Of a stretch of DNA of 64,000 nt, positions 10,023 through 18,105 are shown one piece after another. The stretch comes from Hyphomicrobiales bacterium. Lineage in GTDB: Bacteria > Pseudomonadota > Alphaproteobacteria > Rhizobiales > HXMU1428-3. The notes under the pieces are model-generated. The model saw only the letters and a program-made list of their open reading frames with translations, was not told the DNA's origin and made no database searches. Position numbers and translations under genes: made by a program. Every line of letters starts with the position of its first letter. The stretch's first letter is position 1. The stretch is taken from the NCBI GenBank assembly GCA_021775425.1, contig JAJFHX010000015.1, forward strand, positions 1 to 64,000, read 5' to 3'.

Positions 10023-10889
10023 ATGGAGCGTTGGATTGAAGAAACGCTTCATAAGGACTGGAGAACCCGGCTGAAAGCTGAAACTATCCTTTTCGAATCT
10101 GAAACTGAACACCAGCATCTGGTGATTTTTGATAATCATTGTTTTGGTCGTGTGATGATGCTTGATCATATTGTTCAGCTCACCACGGGTGATGAATTTA
10201 TTTATCATGAAATGATGGCGCATGTGCCGTTAACAGCGCTTGAGGCTGTTGACCCTGAAACTCCCAAATCAGTTTTGATTGTTGGTGGCGGGGATGGTGG
10301 TGTGCTGCGTGAAGTTCTCAAACATCCTTTGGTTGAACGGGCCGTATTATGTGAAATTGATGCATCAGTGATTGATATGTGCCGGGAATATTTTCCGAAA
10401 GTATCTGATGGGGCCTTTGACCATGAGCGGGCTGAAATTGTGATTGCCGATGGCACTGAATATATGAAGGCCGCTAAGGCTGAATTTGATGTTGTCATGG
10501 TTGATTCAACTGACCCTATCGGGCCAGGGGCTGTTCTGTTCACCAAGGAATTTTATGGTGACTGTTTTAACGCTCTAAAAGATGGCGGTGTGATGCTGAC
10601 GCAAAATGGTTTGCCGTTTATGCAACCGGATGAGTTGAGACAATCGGTTGGATATTTCAATGAGGTCGGTTTTGCAGAATGCTGGGCCTTTACGGCGACG
10701 ACACCCGGATATTTTGGTGGGCCGATGTCTCAGGGCTGGGCTTCAAAACGAGCCGGGTTAAAAGATGTGCCGATCGCAGATCTGCGCAAAGCGTTTGGAG
10801 CTTTGAACATTGCGACCAAATATTACTCGCCTGAAGTTCATCAGGGGGCGTTTGCGCTGCCGCGTTATATTGCTGAGCTGGTTGAGTGA
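10023..10889 (+). CDS. speE: Spermidine synthase
   Basis: Transfers the aminopropyl group from decarboxylated SAM to putrescine. The 288-residue protein has the N-terminal beta-sheet domain and a Rossmann methyltransferase-like core with GGGDGGVLREVLKH near residue 88 (decarboxy-SAM site). It also has CEIDASVID (ribose binding), VDSTDPIGPG (the catalytic-Asp segment of spermidine synthases) and a C-terminal FALPRYI block. The family's full length is present. It follows speD almost without a gap and ends before a strong hairpin terminator, giving a two-gene operon. Confidence 0.96.
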   Translation: MERWIEETLHKDWRTRLKAETILFESETEHQHLVIFDNHCFGRVMMLDHIVQLTTGDEFIYHEMMAHVPLTALEAVDPETPKSVLIVGGGDGGVLREVLKHPLVERAVLCEIDASVIDMCREYFPKVSDGAFDHERAEIVIADGTEYMKAAKAEFDVVMVDSTDPIGPGAVLFTKEFYGDCFNALKDGGVMLTQNGLPFMQPDELRQSVGYFNEVGFAECWAFTATTPGYFGGPMSQGWASKRAGLKDVPIADLRKAFGALNIATKYYSPEVHQGAFALPRYIAELVE

Positions 10890-10921
10890 GCCTGTTGGAA
10901 AATTTATGTGATTGTTAATTG

Positions 10922-10956
10922 AAAAGCCCCTGATGATACCTCATCAGGGGCTTTTT
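10922..10956. terminator. Bidirectional rho-independent terminator
   Basis: An 11-bp perfect stem, GCCCCTGATGA at 10926-10936 with TCATCAGGGGC at 10941-10951 and loop TACC. It is flanked by AAAA on the left and TTTTT on the right, so it can stop both speDE and the converging hydrolase gene. Confidence 0.9.
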
Positions 10957-10966
10957 GGTTTCAGGT

Positions 10967-11962
10967 TTATTTAAGCTGAAAAGAGTGCTGCACCCATCTG
11001 AAACTCTGATCGTTCAGTTTTTCAACATATCCTATTGAGGGAAACGGCATGTGATAGCCAAGAACTGTGAGTTTATCTGTTGCGACCATATCGAAAATTC
11101 GGGCTCTGGTTTTTGCGCCCTGTTCTGGGTCAACATCAAACACGCAGTGCCAGTCAGGCCTTGCCAGCGAGGCGACATGGTGGTGGGCGCAATCTGCCCA
11201 GAGGAAGGCCTGATTGCCGGCACTTTCAATATGAAAAGCCAGTTGCCCCGGGGTGTGGCCATATGCTTCAACTGCGGTGACACCGGTTACAACATCATCA
11301 CCCGGTTTTATGAAGGTGAATTTATCTTTCAGGCTTTGGGTATTGTCGACAAAGACTTTGGCAAATTTTTCTATATCACCGCTGTGTTTGTTTTTGGCAG
11401 TCCAGAAATCATACTCAATCTGGCTGATGATATAGCGGGCGTTTGGGTAGATGGTTTTTCCGTGCATAATCAGGCCGCCAACATGATCCGGGTGGCCGTG
11501 AGTGAGAACAACAATATCTATCTGCTCGGGTTTTATTCCGGCGGGAAGTAATTGTTTGGCGAGCCAGCCGCCAGCTGGTTCAGGAATAAAGCCATTGTCA
11601 CCATTGCCCGTATCAAACAAAATCAGTTCTTTGCCGGTGTTGAGAACAGTTGGTGTGAAGCCGGGTTGATATTTTGTTTCGGGCAGGAAGTTTTGTTGCA
11701 TCAGGGTGCGGACTTCCTGCTCTGTGGCATTTTTTCCGATTAGCGGATATGGGCCATCAATAAAGCTTTCTGAATCAACAATGTTGGTCAGTTCAAACTC
11801 TCCCAGTTTAAACCGGGCATGTTTTGGCTGTTTTGGCCCAAGCATCGGCGCTTTCGCATGAGACGCTTGAATTTGACCCTCGATCAGCCATGGGGCAACT
11901 GCCAGCGTGGCGGCGCCAGTGAGGAGTTGACGGCGATTGAATTGAATGCTCTTTTTGGTCAT
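10967..11962 (-). CDS. Exported metallo-beta-lactamase-fold hydrolase
   Basis: Zinc hydrolase of the MBL superfamily. The sequence shows LTHGHPDHVGG (the HxHxDH zinc motif, near residue 155), an early FDTGNGDNG strand, and later histidines in GHTPGQLAFHIE and LGYHMPFPS that should complete the metal site. The start at 11962 is chosen because it begins a Tat-like signal (NRRQLLTGAATLAVAPWL); an upstream in-frame start at 11998 adds 12 residues without a better ribosome site. The product is therefore probably exported folded to the periplasm. Substrate is unknown: lactone, phosphoester and detoxification roles all occur in the superfamily. It is divergent from an AraC-type regulator, which may control it. 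Confidence 0.85.
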   Translation of the reverse strand: MTKKSIQFNRRQLLTGAATLAVAPWLIEGQIQASHAKAPMLGPKQPKHARFKLGEFELTNIVDSESFIDGPYPLIGKNATEQEVRTLMQQNFLPETKYQPGFTPTVLNTGKELILFDTGNGDNGFIPEPAGGWLAKQLLPAGIKPEQIDIVVLTHGHPDHVGGLIMHGKTIYPNARYIISQIEYDFWTAKNKHSGDIEKFAKVFVDNTQSLKDKFTFIKPGDDVVTGVTAVEAYGHTPGQLAFHIESAGNQAFLWADCAHHHVASLARPDWHCVFDVDPEQGAKTRARIFDMVATDKLTVLGYHMPFPSIGYVEKLNDQSFRWVQHSFQLK

Positions 11963-12064
11963 CTTGCATACCTTCTGGTGGTGAGAATTTTTGATCAATT
12001 TTAGAGTTGGTTGCTGCGAAGTGTATTTTTTCTCTGATGAGAGCGATTGTAAAAAGGTGCTAAA

Positions 12065-12916
12065 ATGGCAGAAAATATGAAATCACTTTGGTATGTGGGC
12101 CAGGGTGTGACTTTATTTGCAGGGCGGCTGACGTATAATGCTTTACATGCTCATTCTGTGCCGATTTTGATCACCGGGCTTTATGAAAATTTTGGCTTGC
12201 GGCTTGAGAATAGCGCGTGGATTTCATGTGCGGCAGCGGTTATCCCGGCGGGGGTTCACTATGAGCTTGATGTGCGCGGTGAGCCGCTTTCTGTTTTATA
12301 TTTAGAGCCAACTGTTGCAAGGTTAGAGGGATTGTTGCCCTTGTTATCAAATAAAACTGAATGGGGCGGGGTTGTTATTGGTGAGACAGTGCGGGGCAAG
12401 GATAGAGGTGTTGATTTGCTGCGCGGGCTTTATGAAGATCCTTTCAGTTTAAATCGGGCGGGTGATGCTTTGTCTCAGATGATTGAGTACTCTCAACATT
12501 TCTTATCGACAGACTATGCAGAGCGGCAACTGGATGGACGGATTTTAAAGGTGCTTGGGATGCTTGAGGGGGATGCTGTTCAGGAAGACACTATTCAGGA
12601 AGACGCTATTCAGGAGGATGCTATGGAAGGCTTGAACTTGCGAGAGCGTTCGGCAAAAGAATTTGCTGACTATGCCGGGCTTTCTGTTTCTCGTTTCCAA
12701 CATTTGTTTTCAGCCGAAGTGGGGGTGCCGTTTCGTCGATACCGGGCGTGGCAACGGTTAAAAATTGTGATCAAAGAAGTTATGGCTGGTGGTAATCTGA
12801 CATCGGCGGCGCATCTGGCGGGTTATTATGACCAGGCTCATTTTGGGCATCATTTCCGCCAGACATTTGGTGCAGCGCCGGGCAAGAGCATGATTAACAT
12901 GCGCTCATATTGCTAG
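12065..12916 (+). CDS. AraC-family transcriptional regulator
   Basis: A 283-residue activator-type protein. The N-terminal half (about 1-150) resembles a cupin-like sensing domain (HAHSVPILITG early, then GVHYELDV). The C-terminal 95 residues hold two helix-turn-helix units, with AKEFADYAGLSVSRFQHLF and an AraC signature AAHLAGYYDQAHFGHHFRQ. A low-complexity linker, three consecutive copies of a five-residue unit ending QED, sits just before the DNA-binding domain and is encoded by a 15-bp tandem repeat at 12575-12619. It is divergent from the exported MBL hydrolase, with about 100 bases between them, so that gene is its likeliest target. Confidence 0.88.
   Translation: MAENMKSLWYVGQGVTLFAGRLTYNALHAHSVPILITGLYENFGLRLENSAWISCAAAVIPAGVHYELDVRGEPLSVLYLEPTVARLEGLLPLLSNKTEWGGVVIGETVRGKDRGVDLLRGLYEDPFSLNRAGDALSQMIEYSQHFLSTDYAERQLDGRILKVLGMLEGDAVQEDTIQEDAIQEDAMEGLNLRERSAKEFADYAGLSVSRFQHLFSAEVGVPFRRYRAWQRLKIVIKEVMAGGNLTSAAHLAGYYDQAHFGHHFRQTFGAAPGKSMINMRSYC
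12575..12619 (+). repeat. Three-copy 15-bp in-frame tandem repeat
   Basis: Units at 12575-12589, 12590-12604 and 12605-12619 differ by one to four bases and encode AVQED, TIQED and AIQED in the linker of the AraC-type regulator. Because the unit is a multiple of three, copy-number change would lengthen or shorten the linker without a frameshift. Confidence 0.85.
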
Positions 12917-12925
12917 ACTGGTTTT

Positions 12926-13645
12926 TTAGCTGGTGCACGTTTTGCCAAGAGCTTTGTTGATGCCCGGGGTCATGCGGCTGCCGATATAGTTGACCCAGTA
13001 ACTCATCGTTTTTGCAAGAATATTTAGACGGCAAAAGGTGCAATCCAGTTTAAAGTTACCCATTTGAGGATTAAACGTTTTCAGGCAGCTTTGTTGAAAC
13101 AAACCGGTTGGTTCAAAAGAGAAAGTGGCGCTTTTTGCTTTGTTGGAATTGGTTTTTAATTTACAGCTGACCGGTTGTTTTGGCAGGGTGAGAGCGCCTT
13201 CTTTCATGTCTATGGCTTGCTGAAGCAATTGGCTTTTTACTCTGACTTTGGCAAGGCAATCAGCGCTTTTTACATTGATGAGCGTTTTCACTGTTTTGGT
13301 GGTGGTGGTTTTCTCAGCGTTTTTATCATCTTCATTTTCCGGCACTGATTTTTTTGAGGTGCTTTGATTTAATGCAGCATTCAGCTCTTCTTCATTGAAG
13401 GAAAAGGGGATGTTGCAGGCGATCATCGGTTTTTTGGACGGGCCGAGTTCAATAGCCATTTTGGCAATGCCGAGGCATTTCTGGATGGCGTCTATCGTGA
13501 CTTTATGATGGTTGTTTGCGGCTGAAGAAGGGGTGCTGCTGTTGAACAATGCGAAGGTGAGTAAAAACATGAAAAAACCGACTTTGATATTGTTCACGTA
13601 ATTGTCCTTCAATTTGTTGATGTGATGACTTACTGGAATAATCAA
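12926..13645 (-). CDS. Exported cysteine-rich protein of unknown function
   Basis: A 239-residue protein that I do not recognise. A hydrophobic segment, VGFFMFLLTFALFNSS, at about residues 22-37 looks like a signal peptide. The mature part contains eight cysteines (in contexts CLGIAK, CNIPF, CLAK, CKLK, CLKTF, CTFC and a final CTS), which suggests disulphide bonds in the periplasm. A Lys/Thr/Glu-rich low-complexity stretch occupies the middle. It lies 28 bases downstream of rimM on the same strand, in the place where trmD is normally found, and may be read through from the ribosomal operon. Confidence 0.65.
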   Translation of the reverse strand: MIIPVSHHINKLKDNYVNNIKVGFFMFLLTFALFNSSTPSSAANNHHKVTIDAIQKCLGIAKMAIELGPSKKPMIACNIPFSFNEEELNAALNQSTSKKSVPENEDDKNAEKTTTTKTVKTLINVKSADCLAKVRVKSQLLQQAIDMKEGALTLPKQPVSCKLKTNSNKAKSATFSFEPTGLFQQSCLKTFNPQMGNFKLDCTFCRLNILAKTMSYWVNYIGSRMTPGINKALGKTCTS

Positions 13646-13673
13646 TTTTCTGCGGGCTACATCAATGTTTTGG

Positions 13674-14267
13674 TTATTTCCTGTTTTGATCTGCGTCAGA
13701 GTCTGACTGATCTGCTTTTTCTTCTACGCCGTCTTCCCCGGTAACGATTTCTTCATGCGGTGGGATGAGGATGAGATAGCCTTCTTTAAGAGAGATGGTC
13801 GGGATTATGTCTTTGGTAAATGAGAAATACACGCTCTTTTGGCTGTTTTGTGGCATGATTTCGATTATATCGCCAGCACCGTAATCTTCAACGGCTATGA
13901 CTTTGCCCCATTTCTCACCAGTTTCCAGTTTCACACTGAGGCCGATCAGGTCGCGGTAATAAAATTCGTCTTCTTCTGGTTCGGGTAATTTGCTGCGCTC
14001 GATATAAAGCTCGGTTCCTTTGATTTCTTCAGCCTGATTGCGATTGGTGATCTCTTTTATTCTGGCAACGTATAGATCTTTTTTGCTGTGTCTGAGCGAG
14101 AGGATGGTGAAAGCCTGCTGGCCTGATTTGTCCCGCACCGGGCCATAATCCAATAGTGAAGATAGGTCCTTGCCAAAGGGTTTGATTGTGACATCGCCTT
14201 TGATGCCATGGGCGTTTGTGATCGCACCAAGTTCTATCAGTTCATCGTTTGGTTTAATTTCGCTCAT
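13674..14267 (-). CDS. rimM: Ribosome maturation factor RimM
   Basis: Assists late assembly of the 30S subunit head, binding S19. The 197-residue protein has the N-terminal RimM beta-barrel (ELGAITNAHGIKGDVTIKPF) and the C-terminal PRC-barrel, with EDEFYYRDLIGLSVKLETGEKWGKV and a conserved IPPHEEIV near the end. A short acidic tail follows. It lies 179 bases after rpsP on the same strand, with a hairpin in between. The usual next genes trmD and rplS are not here. Confidence 0.94.
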   Translation of the reverse strand: MSEIKPNDELIELGAITNAHGIKGDVTIKPFGKDLSSLLDYGPVRDKSGQQAFTILSLRHSKKDLYVARIKEITNRNQAEEIKGTELYIERSKLPEPEEDEFYYRDLIGLSVKLETGEKWGKVIAVEDYGAGDIIEIMPQNSQKSVYFSFTKDIIPTISLKEGYLILIPPHEEIVTGEDGVEEKADQSDSDADQNRK

Positions 14268-14357
14268 GTCAGTTTGCTCAGGTTGTTTTTATGGGCTGAA
14301 GTTTTCAATGGAGAATTTAAGTGTTTCATTTATTGATGTTATTGCGTTTAAAACAAC

Positions 14358-14385
14358 AAACCCAGCTCAATTTTGAGCCGGGTTT
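14358..14385. terminator. Hairpin between rpsP and rimM
   Basis: AAACCC-A-GCTCAA (from 14358) pairs with TTGAGC-C-GGGTTT (to 14385), a 12-bp stem with one mismatch. On the plus strand it is followed by a T-run; on the minus strand, the direction of rpsP, the T-run is interrupted. It may attenuate rpsP transcription or stabilise the rpsP mRNA. Confidence 0.5.
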
Positions 14386-14446
14386 GAATTTTTTTCAACA
14401 CTATGAATTCGCGGGCATTAAGACTATGCCCGGAAGTTGGAAAAGA

Positions 14447-14887
14447 CTATTCAGCTTTTTCTTCAGCGGCTGCTTCTTCTGCCGGTGCTTCAGCTGGTGC
14501 TTCTTCTTCGGCTGGTGCATTTTTGGCTTCTTCAGCTGCGGCTTTGGCATCTTCTTCTTTTTGCTTTTTCTCTTCAATCCGCTCCAGAGCTTTGCTGCCT
14601 GGTTTCGCTTTGTTTGGATTGTTGCGTGCGCGGCGCTCAAGAATGCCGGCTTCAGCCAGAAAGCGTAATACGCGGTCTGTTGGTTTGGCACCTTTTGAGA
14701 GCCAGTATTTGATGCGCTCTTCTAAAATGGTGATGCGTTGCTCTGAGTCTTTTGCCAATAGAGGGTCATAAGTGCCGACCTTTTCGATGTAGCGACCATC
14801 GCGTGGCATGCGGCTGTCTGCCACTACAATGCGATAATAGGGGCGTTTTTTAGAGCCGCCACGGGCCAGTCTGATTTTCAATGCCAT
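14447..14887 (-). CDS. rpsP: 30S ribosomal protein S16
   Basis: Small-subunit protein with the standard N-terminus [18 protein letters not shown] and the conserved [16 protein letters not shown] block. The core ends near residue 85. The remaining 60 residues are a Lys/Glu/Ala-rich tail ending in repeats of APAEE/AEE type, making the protein 146 residues against about 80-90 in enterobacteria. Long acidic S16 tails are known in alphaproteobacteria; the function is unknown. It lies 65 bases downstream of ffh on the same strand. Confidence 0.95.
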   Translation of the reverse strand: MALKIRLARGGSKKRPYYRIVVADSRMPRDGRYIEKVGTYDPLLAKDSEQRITILEERIKYWLSKGAKPTDRVLRFLAEAGILERRARNNPNKAKPGSKALERIEEKKQKEEDAKAAAEEAKNAPAEEEAPAEAPAEEAAAEEKAE

Positions 14888-14952
14888 TTTCGTTTTCCTT
14901 TCGAACTAAACTATTGAATTGGTTTAAAATTAGTTGTTTCTTTGATGTCTGG

Positions 14953-16464
14953 TTATTTCTTTTTACCGGGTAAGCCAGGAAGGCCAGGCAATCCGGAGTT
15001 ACCGGATTTATTACCGAGCAAATTTCCCAGTCCCGGCAGGGCCGGGTTGTTTTTTGGTAAATGTTTTTCAAGATCTTTGGGCAGTTCCGGCATTTTTCCG
15101 GATTGTTCTAATGCTGCCATTTCTTCTTCTGAAATGTCTGGCATAGCGCCGCCGAACATACCGCCTTTTTTGCCCATCTTTTTCATCATGTCTGACATCT
15201 GACGGTGCATTTTAAGGAGTTTGTTTATTTCAGGGACTGTGGTACCCGAGCCTGCTGCAATGCGTTTTTTACGGTTGGCGTTGAGCAATTTTGGCTGGCG
15301 GCGTTCTTTGATGGTCATGGAGGAAATGATGGCCTGCTGGCGAGTGAAGACACTATCATCCATATTCAGGCCATCAAGCTGCTTTTTCATTTTGCCGATG
15401 CCGGGCATCATGCCGAGTATGGAGCTCATGCCGCCGAGTTTTTTTAACTGATTGAGCTGCTCTGACAAATCTTCCAGGTCGAATTTGCCCTTCTTCATTT
15501 TTTTGGCCATTTTGGCCGCTTTGTCAGCGTCAATCGTGGCGGCAGCTTTTTCAACCAGGCTGACCACATCGCCCATATCAAGAATGCGGTTGGCTATTCT
15601 GTCCGGGTGGAAATCTTCCAGCTCATCAAGCTTTTCACCCATGCCGATTAGTTTAATCGGTTTGCCGGTGATACCGCGCATGGAAAGAGCAGCACCGCCA
15701 CGGCCATCACCATCTACCCGGGTGAGGACAATGCCTGTGATGCCGATCTGATCATCAAAACTTTTGGCGACATTGACGGCGTCCTGACCAGTGAGGCTGT
15801 CAGCAACGAGAAGCGTTTCATGCGGCGAAGTGATGTTTCTGATTTCTTCGGTCTCGCGCATCAGCTCATCATCAATGTGCAGGCGGCCGGCTGTATCAAG
15901 CATAACAACATCAAAGCCGCCGCGTCTGGCTTCATCTATGGCGCGGCTGGCGATGTCTGTCGGGCTTTGGCCCTCAATTATCGGTAAGGTTTCAACGCTG
16001 ATCTGCTCTCCCAGAATGCGCAACTGTTCCTGCGCTGCCGGGCGGCGGGTATCAAGCGAGGCCATCAGCACTTTTTTGTTTTGCTTTTCCGTAAGGCGTT
16101 TGGCGATTTTTGCTGTTGTTGTGGTTTTACCCGAGCCTTGCAAGCCGACCATCATGATCGGTACCGGGGCCGTGGCGGCCAGACTGATCGGCTCAGCTTC
16201 AGAGCCCAGCATGGCGACGAGTTCATCATGGACAATCTTGATGACCTGCTGGCCGGGCTTGACGGATTTCAGAACTTCTGCGCCGACCGCTTTTTCGCTG
16301 ACTTTTTCGACAAAGTCGCGAGCCACTTCAAGGGCGACATCGGCTTCCAGAAGTGCGCGTCTGACTTCGCGCATGGCTGTTTTGACATCACTTTCCGAGA
16401 GCGCACCCCGGCCGGTGATTTTGTCAAATACGCTGCTTAAACGATCTGATAAGCTGTCAAACAT
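14953..16464 (-). CDS. ffh: Signal recognition particle protein Ffh
   Basis: GTPase that, with 4.5S RNA, targets nascent inner-membrane proteins to FtsY. The 503-residue protein shows the N domain, then the G domain with GLQGSGKTTTTAKIAKRL near residue 108, DTRRPAAQEQL, DTAGRL and TRVDGDGRGGAAL. The Met-rich M domain follows (MSSILGMMPGIGKMKKQ onward), with the helix-turn-helix that binds the SRP RNA. The C-terminus is a Pro/Gly/Leu-rich tail (PGLPGLPGKKK). It heads an apparent ffh-rpsP-rimM operon. No SRP RNA gene was found nearby. Confidence 0.97.
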   Translation of the reverse strand: MFDSLSDRLSSVFDKITGRGALSESDVKTAMREVRRALLEADVALEVARDFVEKVSEKAVGAEVLKSVKPGQQVIKIVHDELVAMLGSEAEPISLAATAPVPIMMVGLQGSGKTTTTAKIAKRLTEKQNKKVLMASLDTRRPAAQEQLRILGEQISVETLPIIEGQSPTDIASRAIDEARRGGFDVVMLDTAGRLHIDDELMRETEEIRNITSPHETLLVADSLTGQDAVNVAKSFDDQIGITGIVLTRVDGDGRGGAALSMRGITGKPIKLIGMGEKLDELEDFHPDRIANRILDMGDVVSLVEKAAATIDADKAAKMAKKMKKGKFDLEDLSEQLNQLKKLGGMSSILGMMPGIGKMKKQLDGLNMDDSVFTRQQAIISSMTIKERRQPKLLNANRKKRIAAGSGTTVPEINKLLKMHRQMSDMMKKMGKKGGMFGGAMPDISEEEMAALEQSGKMPELPKDLEKHLPKNNPALPGLGNLLGNKSGNSGLPGLPGLPGKKK

Positions 16465-16481
16465 TTAAAAGTCTCTCTTTT

Positions 16482-16653
16482 TTGCGCTTCAGTTGCCCAC
16501 CAGCAACCGCGTTAGTTGCGCTTCAGTTGCCTTTTGTAATGTGCCTTCGGTTGCCCACGAGCAACCGGCACGGCAACTGCGCTATCTTTAAGTTGCGCTT
16601 TAGTTGCCTTTTGTAATGTGCCTTCAGGTTGCCCACCAGCAACTGGCACGGTA
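16482..16653. repeat. Degenerate tandem repeat with conserved hairpin
   Basis: Two near-complete copies with a 77-base period (starting near 16514 and 16591) and a partial copy upstream (from 16482). Each full copy contains GTGCC, a bulge, GGTTGC, a six-base loop, GCAAC(C/T) and GGCAC: in copy two 16541-16571, in copy three 16618-16649. The one arm substitution in copy three replaces a G-C by a G-U pair. It resembles REP-type intergenic palindromes. Confidence 0.65.
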
Positions 16654-16737
16654 ACCGTATTCTCTTTATTTCTCTCATGGCTATCTTTGCTGCGAGGCGG
16701 TAAGGCCTAAGTGTCGCTATCGCGGGTTGCCATTTTT

Positions 16738-16766
16738 GCCAGCTAAACAGCTGGCTTCCTTCTTTG
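16738..16766 (+). terminator. Hairpin followed by T-rich stretch
   Basis: GCCAGCT at 16738-16744 and AGCTGGC at 16749-16755 form a perfect stem with loop AAAC, followed by TTCCTTCTTT. It is terminator-like on the plus strand, but no gene is known upstream on that strand. It might end a small RNA transcribed across the repeat array. Confidence 0.4.
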
Positions 16767-17432
16767 TTATGATCGGTCTGAGTTTTGATGAATCGTGCTT
16801 CCGTTCAGACTGATCTTTTTCTTGCGATCAGTTTATCCGTACTCGTCATACTCCGTTCAGACTGATCTTTGCCTTAAATTCCCATTAGACAAACGAAGAA
16901 CGCGCCCGTGGGCGAATCTCGCTGACGGACGGTGACCTCTTATCTCCCGGTGACTTAGTTGACCTTAGTTTATTTAAGGCTTGTCCCATGTATAAGCGGC
17001 GGCTCTTTCAATAAGGCCTGTAAGAATTTGCCGCAAAATGCGTGATATAAGACAAAAAGTCAAGGAAGAAGCGAGTTAAATGGAATCTGAGCTTTGAAGA
17101 TGTATTGGGTGTGGTTGTTGTTATAAACTGGAGAGAGTGGGGCCCAAATATATGATGACAATGCTTTTTTCGTTTCAGTTTGTCTGTTAATATGGCGTCA
17201 ACTCTGTTTTTTACTGAGATATTTATAGTAACGAATAAAATTGATGGGGCATGCTATATTTAAATATTGAGGCGGAACAAGAGGTTGATCAATAACCACC
17301 CTCTTAAATGTTATAATATTACTTACAGTACGTCTATCAACTCTTCTGAGTTTACTATGAGACATCATCAGCTTTTCTAAACTAGAGTGTGTCGAATTTT
17401 ATAATAATGTTCCGGGTAAGGGAGAATAACGT

Positions 17433-18023
17433 ATGTTTGGCTTTGGGAAATCAAAAGTTGCTATCCATCCAGCCGTAGATGGTGGTGTTAAAAAAGGAAG
17501 TGCCAGTTTTTCAGGCGGTACATTAACCTGCAAATGTCCTGATAATAAAGTAACCGTGCAGATTAAAGGCAACTGCGCTTACAATCACGTTTGTGGCTGT
17601 TCAAAATGCTGGAAACCTGAGGGTGCTTTGTTTAGTCAGGTGGCAGTTGTTGGCCGTGATAATCTGACTGTTGGTGAAAATGCAAATAAGCTACAAATCG
17701 TTGACGAAAGCGCACCAATCCAGCGCTATGCTTGCCGTGGTTGTGGCACTCATATGTATGGACGTATTGAAAATACTGACCATCCTTTCCATGGGTTTGA
17801 TTTTATTCACACTGAACTTTCTGACACAGCTGGTTTTGAAGAGCCACGCTTTGCAGCGTTTGTATCTTCTATCATTGAAGGTGGGTTCAACCCGGATGAC
17901 ATGGATGGCGTGCGCGCACGTCTGAAAGATCTTGGTCTTGAGCCATATGATGTGCTGGCACCTGGTCTGATGGATGCGATTGCAACACATGCAGCGAAAA
18001 AATCCGGCGCACTACCTGCCTAG
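17433..18023 (+). CDS. gfa: S-(hydroxymethyl)glutathione synthase (Gfa)
   Basis: Glutathione-dependent formaldehyde-activating enzyme, proposed to speed formation of S-hydroxymethylglutathione, the first step of glutathione-linked formaldehyde oxidation. The 196-residue protein has the zinc cysteines of the family: C33 and C35 (TCKC), C48, C54-C56-C59 (CGCSKC) and the CRGCG pair near residue 102. This is the full set for the two zinc sites of a CENP-V/GFA fold, and length equals that of Gfa proteins. It is monocistronic, ending in a terminator shared with the converging methionine-synthase operon; both concern one-carbon chemistry. Confidence 0.92.
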   Translation: MFGFGKSKVAIHPAVDGGVKKGSASFSGGTLTCKCPDNKVTVQIKGNCAYNHVCGCSKCWKPEGALFSQVAVVGRDNLTVGENANKLQIVDESAPIQRYACRGCGTHMYGRIENTDHPFHGFDFIHTELSDTAGFEEPRFAAFVSSIIEGGFNPDDMDGVRARLKDLGLEPYDVLAPGLMDAIATHAAKKSGALPA

Positions 18024-18045
18024 GCTTTCGCAATAATAATAATTA

Positions 18046-18083
18046 AAAAGCGCCCCAAACCATTTGGTTTGGGGCGCTTTTTT
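18046..18083. terminator. Bidirectional rho-independent terminator
   Basis: GCGCCCCAAAC at 18050-18060 pairs with GTTTGGGGCGC at 18067-18077, an 11-bp perfect GC-rich stem flanked by AAAA and TTTTTT. It serves gfa on the plus strand and the metF-metH operon on the minus strand. Confidence 0.92.
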
Positions 18084-18105
18084 GTGGTCTGGAAAACGGT
18101 TTCTT

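Larger units (their letters stand above)
16465..17432. other. Gene-free region between ffh and gfa
   Basis: No supported coding region in about 970 bases. It holds the hairpin repeat array at 16482-16653, a short hairpin followed by a T-rich stretch at 16738-16766, and a direct repeat of 18 bases starting CCGTTCAGAC at 16801 and again at 16853. It must also contain the divergent promoters of ffh and gfa. I looked for an SRP RNA tetraloop signature and did not see one. Confidence 0.6.

Noticed and set aside
15205-16468. Long plus-strand open frames opposite ffh, one of 225 residues
   Set aside because: They mirror the highly conserved ffh coding frame, and their Ser/Arg-rich composition is typical of antisense translation.
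16640-17000. Possible 4.5S (SRP) RNA gene near ffh
   Set aside because: I searched both strands by eye for the conserved GGAAGGAAGCAGCC-like tetraloop region and did not find it.
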